From Papilionanthe hookeriana x Papilionanthe teres (lineage: Eukaryota > Streptophyta > Magnoliopsida > Asparagales > Orchidaceae): DNA of 64,000 nucleotides. The position numbers and the translations under genes are program-made. Below, in pieces: positions 56,176-64,000 of this stretch. The stretch's first letter is position 1. Each line of letters opens with the position of its first letter. Location of the stretch: NCBI GenBank assembly GCA_022702705.1, contig CM040423.1:112580738-112644737 (forward strand). The letters are read 5' to 3'. The notes under the pieces are model-generated. The model was not told where the DNA came from. It did not search any database and worked only from the letters and a program-made list of their open reading frames with translations.

Positions 56176-57499
56176 TTGTCTACTAATGTGAATGTTCAAC
56201 ATTTTCTAAGTTGTTAGTCGAAGCACATCTTTCTAGCAATTGTAGCCTATGTTGGAACATAGTTGAAAGGAGATTTCATTAGGGATGTAAGACCTATCCA
56301 GGGTTGAATAACCAAAGAAGCTTGATGACATTAACCCATAACAGATAACGTCGTATGAAATCTACTGAGGATGGTTGACCAATCCTAGATGTTGTTTAAA
56401 GCTTTTGCTTGGCGATTGTAACCTATAATGGAAAATGTCTAAAAAATCCACAAAATATTTATGACCTATCTGAGGTCGTTAGTCAAAACTTCTGCTTGGC
56501 CGCTGTAGCTTGTGATAGAGGAGGTAGAATCGAGTCCCCCAAAATTAGATTAAGCCTAGAATTGAGTCCCCCCTAGAATTTCTCTTGCTTCATTTAACCG
56601 TATGTTTTCTTGAAAATATGGCAGCATCCATACTCAAGTATAATGTTTGAAATATTATTAGTTGTTGCTTTTGAATATCTTGCCCCTCAGTGGGGGTGTT
56701 TTTCACACGAACTTGTAAAGCATCCCATGTATCGAGCCTTGAAGAGATTAGCTTCTTGATCTGGTTGAAGAGGAACTCTTGGGGCGTTGAGGAAGCTTTA
56801 TTTGTGATGAAGATTTTCCCATGTCTAGAAGCCATTTTGAAAGACCTGTTGCCTGAATGAAATTTCAAATGACTACCCTGTCACAGTCGTGCTTGGGACA
56901 TCAATGTGAATGACCTTTTGAGACTGCAGTGAAGGTTGCACCACAGTCCGGAAGAAGTCGTGAAAGATAATATGTATGAATAGGATGCAAGAAGACAAAT
57001 CGACTATAATCATACCCGGAATTTTGTCTTGAACAATATTTCGAGATTGCAGTGAAGTAGGGGCTCAACGTCTTAATGTTTTTCAAGATGATCTTGAGAT
57101 GTTTTCAAGATGCAAATGATATTTCTACATCAGTTAGATGTTGTACATCATTGGGAAATGAAGTAGGGGCTTAACGTCTCAATGTTGAGGCTAGTGTCAA
57201 AGGGTGCTTTGTTTTCTAAAGTTGTAGCCAAAGTGATGCGTGCTTGATGACCTGCAATGGTAGAGTAATAAATTATTGTCTTACCATTGCAAGAGAATCC
57301 AACACACACTCAGAAAAAAGAAAACAACCAGTAGTGATGCCATAGCTTTTAGGCGGAAAACCCGTAAAGGCAACAAACCACGGGTCCTGAACTAGGTAAT
57401 GAATAGATAAATTGAAGATTACAAGTACAATCCTCATCTCATAGAATGGAAATGGTTAAACTCAAGTTACAATGTCAATGCATATATTAACTTATTATG
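56176..57499. other. Unassigned region with one minus-strand ORF
   Basis: Direct words such as AAGTAGGGGCTCAACGTCT and AAGTAGGGGCTTAACGTCT (about 57,054 and 57,162) are 108 bp apart. Minus ORF 56,590-56,868 (92 codons, FHSGNRSFKMASRHGKIFIT) has no motif I know. 57,300-57,410 has AAAACCCGTAAAGGCAAC-like words as in retrotransposon LTR neighbourhoods. No firm element. Confidence 0.3.
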
Positions 57500-58165
57500 A
57501 GGAACGGGAGGCAACCAGTAGCAATCGGCGGCAGCCAACAAATGATGGTCGGTGGTGGTTGATGACGATAGGCAGTGGTCGACGATGATTGACTGCGGGA
57601 ATGATGTTAGACTTTAGCTCCTTCTCAAAGCTTCAAGTTTTTCCTCAAGCCTCAAGCACTTTTCCCCCTCTTATGAGAGGGGTGGGGTTCTATTTATAGA
57701 GTTCTGAGTGCAATTAATATAGAAATTTGAACCGCTTTGATCGGACGAGTCAGAAAGCATCCTTTAGCTAAACGACGTTTGATGGACATTTGAGTGTTAT
57801 AACAATATCATAATTGAGCGACCTTGAGTTCGTTGGATTCGTCTCGGCGAGATGCTCTATTCTCCTATGAATTTGTCAGATTTGACATTCATTTGACATT
57901 TTGAATATGCTTGGAAAGCTTCCAAATATGGTTTAATGACTTGATCTAAACTTGATTTGGCTCGGATTTGGACTGATCTGGTACCATTGGATCTGCATTG
58001 TCAAGCCGGTGATTTCTACTATAAGTTTGCGGAATTCTTAGCTCTGAAATTTTTTTTTTATCAAAGTTTGAATATCTCTTATCCAAATGATTGTCTTCAT
58101 ATCAATGTCATGTTTCTAGATTTACGTCAAATGATAAAAAATTGTTAATGACATATCAGTGACCA
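57500..58165 (+). repeat. Dispersed repeat G, copy 1 (LTR-like)
   Basis: Collinear with 43,625-44,285 at an estimated 75-80 percent by eye: GGCAGTGGTCGACGATG, CTCCTTCTCAAAGCTTCA, CTATTTATAGAGTTCTGAGT (TATA-like, 57,691), TGGTACCATTGGATCTG (57,979). Both copies end near ATGATAAAAAATT. Confidence 0.7.
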
Positions 58166-59069
58166 TCAGATTACCAATTAACAACATTGTGCCACATCTA
58201 TTTCTTCAAGGATCGCCTCCACTATTTTTGTGATAAGCTTGTTATACCAGTCTTCCAATTATGTCATTTAACATCAAGCGATTAAAGAATCCAATGATGC
58301 ACAAGACCAAAAAATTCAAATTTTGACTCCACCTATACTGTAGATTCGGGAGTTGTAAATAACTACTAATTTACATCATAATATAATTATTATTTAAACT
58401 ATTTCAGGTCAGTTTCTATTATTTCACATAACTCCTTATGCACTGTACACCAACATAAAAAAGAGATTGTTGCCAACACATTTTCGCTGGTAATAATGTT
58501 AAAAAAATATTTCAGTGGAGTGGACTCCAAGAAATTACAGAGGAAATTATTATTATTATTCACATCAGTTTAAATTCAAGTACCAAGTACCTTGTGGTAA
58601 AATCTTGATAGCTGGAGTGGTGGTGCACCTCCCTATGCCTTACAGGTACCTTGATTATCTAATAAATGTAATCAATACAGTATTTTGAGCATGTTTTTGT
58701 TGTTATAAAATATTAAAAATAAAAAAACTATGATATCTACAAGTGAACTATAAAAATATACGTGCCAACAAAGCCACATCGCATCATGAGATTGTGCGGC
58801 CTGTTGTAGTAACTATAAAATGATTTCCGTTGGAGCTGTTATAATCATGTCCTGCTTTCGAAGCAAGATGTACTAATGTAGGAGACTGAGATGCTCAACT
58901 TCTTTTTCTTACTAGTGGATTTGCCCCGGGATATAATTTTCTTTGCTTGCAGCAATAAACCATCTCTTATCATCTCTATGAATTTATAAATTAAATGGCA
59001 TTATAAAATAAACCAACAATGTCAATAGTTTTAAATAAGATAATTCAGTAAAATATAACGATATTAACA
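58166..59069. other. No recognisable feature
   Basis: AT-rich; no coding and no repeat that I recognise. Confidence 0.4.
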
Positions 59070-59349
59070 CTGTCATTGCCGGTCTTAAGCCCGGATGTGA
59101 AAAATGGAGAGTTGTGTTAGGTAATTGATAGCCCGCGTAAAACTTGTCGAAAAAAATCATTACATGAATCCTTTTGATCATTGTGCAAGTGTAAGGGCGT
59201 TCTTTGGAAGCGATGCGTTGTATGACCTGAATACAGTGGAAAGTGTGCAGGGCCGTTACACCGGCGCCCGGGTGTAGGGTCAAATAAGCAAATATTCCCA
59301 TATTACAGAAGTATGAGAGTAAAGAAGCTAGTCCATGATACTAGTATTA

Positions 59350-60120
59350 TGATAAGATCTTGGAATATAGGTACTCTCAATGGTAAATTAAAGAATTAGT
59401 TGATATTATGATTCATAAAAAAATAAATATCTTATGTTTTCAAGAAACTAAATGGATTGGAGAAAAAGCTAAGGAGAATGATAACTTAGGTTTTAAACTA
59501 TGGTATTATGGTAAGAGTCGCATTAGAAATGATGTAGGTGTAATTATAAATAAGAGTTTGAAAGATAATGTTATAAAAATTAATAGAGTTGAAGATAGAA
59601 TTATAGCACTTTAAGATTATTATTAATACTAAGATTATTAATATTATAAGTGCTTGTGCTTCTCAAGTAGGTTTAGATATAGGCTCTAAAGATATATTCT
59701 GGAATGACTTAGAAGACTTAATATACTCGATACCACTTGAAGAAAGAATTTTTATTAGAGGAGATTTAAATGGACATGTTGGTAGAATGGTAGAAGATTT
59801 CAGAAATATTCTTGGTGGCTACGTTTATGAAGTGATTAATGAGAAAGTTAGAGTCATATTAGATTTTGCTTTAGCGTATGATTTGATTTTTACTAATACT
59901 TTATTAAAGAAAATAGATGAACATCATTTTACTTATAAGAATGGATCTAATAAAACACAAATTGATTATTTTCTTATGAGAATAAGAGATCGTCGAGATT
60001 GTTAGGATTGTATGGTCATTCCAAGTGAGGAATTAAGTACCCAACATCAATTGTTATTTCTAGATTTTCAGATGAAGAGTTGTAAAATAAAAAATACTAG
60101 GATTCAACATCGTAAAATTA
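59350..60120 (+). pseudogene. RTE endonuclease
   Basis: APE-type endonuclease: RSWNIGTLNGK (about 59,357) with Asn, ILCFQETKWIGEKA (59,428; catalytic Glu), GVIINKSLKD, then a frameshift near 59,614 and a second frame with FIRGDLNGHVG (59,755; Asp, Asn), YKNGSNKTQIDYFLMR (59,940), a TAG at 60,003 and a QHQLLFLDF piece (60,045). It would nick target DNA. Inactive because of the breaks. Confidence 0.85.
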
Positions 60121-60689
60121 GATGAGGGTACCTAAAAGACATAAATAAAATTATTTTTTGAGTAAAATTCAAGATTTAAACATTTGGGATGTTCATGAAG
60201 AAGTAAATGCTATGTTGGAAAAAGTAACAAATACTATTACAAAAGTGGCAAAAGATATATTTGGAGAATCAAAAGAAAAAGTTTCTATAAAAAAAATAGT
60301 TGGCGGAGGAAAAACAGTGTGGAAGTAAAGATAAAATATAAAAAGTTATGTTATAAATATTGGTTTAAATGTAAAAGCGTAGAGAACTGGAAAAATATAA
60401 AACGATCTGAAGGGAGTCTAAAAAAATAATCCATGACGCTAAAAATTCTGCTTTTAGTGATCTTTATAACATGTTAGATACTAAGGAGGATGTAAAAAAT
60501 ATGTTTAAACTAGCCAAATGAACAGAAAATAGAAGTAAAAATTTAACTCAAGTAAAGTATATTAAAGATGAAAATCAAAAAGCGTTTTTCTTAGAAAAAG
60601 ATATTCAACATAAGTGGATGAGTTAATTTGATAAACTGTTTAATGAAGATTCTTAAAATTTGATCAACCTTAGTGATCTTAACATCGTC

Positions 60690-61500
60690 AATAATAATAA
60701 AATGTTTCATTTTTACCATCACATTAGTATAAAAGAATTTGAGGAGGCTTTAAAGAAAACCAAGGGTGGAATCTGTAGGACCTGATGATATCCCAATTGA
60801 AGTGTGCAAACGTTTAGGTTATTTGGGAGTTTCTTGGCATACTAAACCTTTAATATTATTTTAAAAACTAAAATGATGCTTAAGGAGTGGGGAAGAGTAT
60901 TTTGGAACCCATTTTTAAGAATAAAGGGGATGCACAAGTGTGTGCAAATTATAGAGGAATTAAATTGATGTGTCATACTTTGAAATTATGGGAGAGGGTA
61001 ATTGAACATAAGTTAAGACATGTTACCAAGATTTCTCATAATCAATTTGGATTTATGCCGAGCATGTCTAAAATGGAAGCTATACATTTATTGAGAGGTT
61101 TGATGGATAAGTATAGAGATAATAATGAGGATCTACATTTGATTTTTTTTTTTTTAGAAAAAGCTTACGATAAGGTTCCAACAGATGTTCTTTGGAGAGT
61201 CCTTGAGAAGAAAGGGGTTGGTATAACTTATATTCAAGTCATTAAAGATATGTATACTAGAGCTGTTACATGTGTTCGAACTGAAGGAGGATTGACCAAA
61301 TATTTTATTATTTCTGTTGGTTTACATCAGGGATCGACTTTAAGCCCATATCTTTTTGCTTTATTTATGGATGGTCTTACTGAACATTTACAAGAGGATG
61401 TACCATGGTGTATGCTTTTGTTGATGATATTCTCCTCATGGGCAAGACGAGAGAAAAAGCCCAGAAAAATCTTGAATTATAGAGGTCTACATTGGAGTTC
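60690..61500 (+). pseudogene. RTE reverse transcriptase
   Basis: Frame 60,887-61,516 has ILEPIFKNKGDAQVCANYRG, IKLMCHTLKLWERVIEHKLR, SHNQFGFMPSM, LIFFFLEKAYDKVPTDVLW (a T run at 61,142-61,153 here, and Leu where the catalytic Asp of DLEKAYD is expected), LHQGSTLSPYLFALFMDGL, and, one frame off, FVDDILL (DD codons 61,423-61,428). Upstream (60,430-60,880) is the finger region with stops. Confidence 0.88.
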
Positions 61501-62184
61501 AAAGGTCTTCGTTTGAGTAGAACTAAAATTTAATACATGGAATTTAATTTTAGTAATAATAACTCTAGTGACAGAAGTGTAACTTTGGGTGATCAAATTA
61601 TTAAAAGGTGTGAAAGATTTAGATATCTCGGGTCTATTGTTCAAAGCAATGGTGATATAGATGGAAATTTTAATAGTAGAATTCAAGTTGGTTGGTTAAA
61701 GTGCAGGAAAGCGTCCGGACTATTGTGTGATAGAAAAGTATCGTTTAGACTGAAAAGAAAATTTTATAAGATAGTGGTGAGACCTGCAGTGCTCCATGCT
61801 GCTGAATGTTGGCCTTCAAAAGAGAAGCATAACGCTTAGTTAAGTGGTGCTGACATGAGAAGGATTAGGTGGATGCGTGGCTTTACACTTGAGAAAAAAA
61901 TGTGAAATGAATATATCTGTAATAGGGTTGGTGTTGCACTAGTGATGAACAAAATTAGAGAGAGTCTCCTTAGATGGTTTTGTAATATTAAACGTCGACC
62001 ACATGATGATCTGATTATGAGAGTAGATGTTTTAGATTCAACTTATATTAAGAATGGCAGAGGTAGACCTAGGAAGACTTGGGCTTATTGCATAAAAAAT
62101 CATAATTTATTAGAATTAAATGAAAATTTGACACTAAATAGAACGCAATGGAGAAAAATGATTCATGTAGCTGACCCCACTTAG
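61501..62184 (+). pseudogene. RTE C-terminal region
   Basis: STMEFNFSNNNSSDRSV, KRCERFRYLGSIVQSNGDID (61,537-61,670), RLKRKFYKIVVRPAVLHAAE (61,750-61,800), then a TAG at 61,837. A last frame 61,942-62,184 gives RESLLRWFCNIKRRPHDDL, GRGRPRKTW and HVADPT. Same block as the fragment at 36,840-37,460. Confidence 0.85.
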
Positions 62185-62215
62185 TGGAATTAAGGCTTTG
62201 TATTTGTTGTTGGTT

Positions 62216-62990
62216 TTGTAGTAAATTATATTTTAGGGTCCTTAATGAGCCAAAGTTACATTTCCGTAAGGGCCCAAACAAATTATAGGCAATGATAGCA
62301 AAAAAGGCAAGCACACTACGCAATTGTAAATAAGTCAAATAATAGAATAAGAAGCTAGTGAAATTGAACCAACAACATATCTCAAGAAAGTAGGAAAAAT
62401 GGATGGATTCCACATAATCACACCTTGCCCTAACTCTATACATGAATGTAAGTGTGGAATTAAGTTACGAGACATGAGCTTATGCTCATGATCCCCGTTA
62501 CATGGTTCGGTACACCGTGTACCGTGAAACCTGTGCCCATACTTTATTTTTGATACAAACTCGATCTTGGTGACTCTATCAAATACATGATACAATAATA
62601 AAAGGGAATCAACCTGCAAAAATGTTAGCATGAATTCTATCATGCAATGGGTTCAACCATGCTTGGCGGAAGGAAAGCATTAACAACACCTATAAAAAGT
62701 GTTAGTATTTAATTCTTTATTTGCTTCTCTATTTTCATTTATTTTAGGAATGTCTCCCTGCACAAAAATTGTCCCCTAATATACCAGTAAACACACAAAA
62801 GGCAGTGTTGACCTCACTTTTATAAGAAACTATTGAGGGTCATTTTCAGAAAGGAAGTCTACTAATATGGACCTCTTAAATCTTATCAAGAGTCACTAAA
62901 CCCTAAAATCTAGAACAAAACTCTAATGAAGCCCTTTTAACCTAAATCTTTATGACATCCAAAAATGACCATATAGATGACAATAAACCC
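62216..62990. other. No recognisable gene
   Basis: Small dyads: CATGAGC..GCTCATG (62,474-62,491) and CGGTACACCGTGTACCG (62,508-62,524). Minus frames at 62,069-62,643 show no motif and carry a shadow of the RTE end. Confidence 0.4.
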
Positions 62991-63620
62991 TAATTTGGGG
63001 ACACATTAACCAAAAGGTCAACCCCATGACCTAAATTGTCAAATTTGGTCAAAATGGTCAATGCATGACCTAAAGACCACCATATTGACCATGTTGGTCA
63101 ACCTAAATGGTCAAATTTGTTCAAAATGGTCAATCCATGTCCTAAAAACTACCACATTGACCATGTTAGTTAAACTAATGACCTAAATAGTTAAATTTGG
63201 TCAAAATGGTTAATCCATGACCTAAAGACCACCACATTGACCAAGTTGGTTAACCCCATGCAAAATGGTCAATCCATGACCCAAAGATCACCACATTGAC
63301 CAAGTTAGTCAACCTTATGACCTAAATGGTTAAATTTGATCAGAATGGTCAATCCATGACCTAAAGATCACCACATTGACCATGTTAGTCAAACCAATGA
63401 CCTAAATGGTCAAATTTGGTCAAAATGGTCAATCCATGACCTAAAGACCACCACATTGACCATGTTGGTCAACCTAATGACCTAAATGGTCAAATTTGGT
63501 AGAAATGGACAATCCATGACCTAAACACCACCACATTGACTATATTGGTTTACTTAGTGACCCAAATGGTCAAATTTGGTCAACATGACCAAACCAGGCC
63601 ATACCATCAAACCCAAGAGA
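62991..63620. repeat. Minisatellite, 80-bp period, rich in TTGACC/GGTCAA
   Basis: CCACATTGACC starts at about 63,079 (variant), 63,152, 63,232, 63,291, 63,371, 63,451 and 63,531 (steps 73, 80, 59, 80, 80, 80). Most units hold the dyad TTGACCATGTTGGTCAA and the words AAATTTGGTCAAAATGGTCA. No coding. Confidence 0.9.
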
Positions 63621-64000
63621 CCCTATGGCTAACCTAACCATGACAAGGTTAGGAAAGTCACATTGGTAAATCTTGGTCAACCTTCATCAACTTTGGTCAA
63701 CCTTGATCAACTTTGGTCAAAATATTCAATTTTGAACCAAATTAATAAAATTAATCAAATGATTAACTTCCATTATTATTTTAACTAATTTTTGGGTTAA
63801 TATTATAATTTCCTACATTTTTAATTAATTACACAATTAATTCAACATGGAATTTTAAGTAAATAACCCTAAATTAAATTTACTCGTGAAATCACATATG
63901 ACATCTAAAATCCATAAATAATTTCCAAGATTAAATTTACTCATGACATTACTTATTTATGGGTCATTCATGACCCATAAGACCTACTATAACCCATGAC
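63621..64000. other. AT-rich edge after the 80-bp array
   Basis: Three CTTTGGTCAACCTT-type words continue to 63,720, then AT-rich DNA with AACCCTAAATTAAATTTACTC and CATGACATT words. No gene. Confidence 0.45.

Larger units (their letters stand above)
59070..62215 (+). mobile_element. RTE-type LINE, nearly full length, broken
   Basis: The 5' UTR has GAGTTGTGTTAGGTAATTG and AGCCCGCGTAAAACT (59,110-59,145), as in plant RTE elements as I recall them. Then endonuclease, RT and a C-terminal tail, ending in a TTTGTTGTTGG-type 3' end (about 62,197-62,215). About 3.15 kb, close to the usual RTE length. Many frameshifts. Confidence 0.85.

Noticed and set aside
58984..59301. Minus-strand ORF of 105 codons
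   Set aside because: Lies opposite the RTE 5' UTR and has no motif.
62069..62643. Minus-strand ORFs of 124 and 102 codons
   Set aside because: No motif, partly opposite the RTE C-terminus, ordinary AT-rich composition.

Overview
The window is plant nuclear DNA, AT-rich and built almost entirely from transposable elements and tandem repeats. I see no intact host gene. The evidence for a land plant (probably a dicot, though I cannot name the species) is Athila-type Ty3/gypsy elements primed by tRNA-Asp, plant L1 LINEs with a zf-RVT plus RNase H tail, an RTE LINE ending in a TTG-rich tail, and an En/Spm-like CACTA element. Every element protein is interrupted by stops or frameshifts.

1-16,055 is a nest of three Athila generations. 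Element A (1-12,809, plus) has both LTRs, a primer-binding site, gag, protease, RT, RNase H, integrase, a small coiled-coil-like ORF, an acidic-tailed third ORF and two polypurine-like tracts. Its left 256 bp or so lie outside the window. It sits inside the LTR of a sibling, B (12,810-13,154), which itself cuts the third ORF of an older reversed element, F (13,155-16,055, minus). 16,240-18,960 is a minisatellite field with periods of about 79, 76-120 and 49 bp. 20,134-25,265 holds three more Athila-like LTRs: D1 and D2 in tandem, E reversed.

25,266-34,300 is a decayed L1 LINE, a degenerate gypsy-type region, a 47-48 bp minisatellite, a CA/TG microsatellite and a low-complexity ORF remnant. 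34,370-43,550 is a CACTA-like element (35,840-42,471) between two diverged direct repeats (H1, H2), carrying RTE fragments and two fold-back MITEs. 43,625-44,285 and 57,500-58,165 are two copies of a dispersed, TATA-bearing repeat (G). Three L1 LINEs occupy 44,480-48,045 (plus), 48,082-50,687 (minus) and 52,760-54,641 (minus), with Athila LTR C (50,861-52,696) between the last two. 54,835-56,175 is a second minisatellite field. 59,070-62,215 is a nearly full-length but broken RTE LINE. 63,000-63,620 is an 80-bp minisatellite full of TTGACC/GGTCAA words.

The most unusual signals are: (i) GC-rich palindromes in the Athila elements, built from two inverted copies of the first bases of the primer-binding site and set in pairs 20-21 bp apart at fixed places; (ii) a minisatellite field whose repeat length changes while a central dyad is kept, with matching changes in both arms; and (iii) two LTRs that both end at the same point about 60 bp beyond the LTR/PBS junction. 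Alignments and counts were made by eye.
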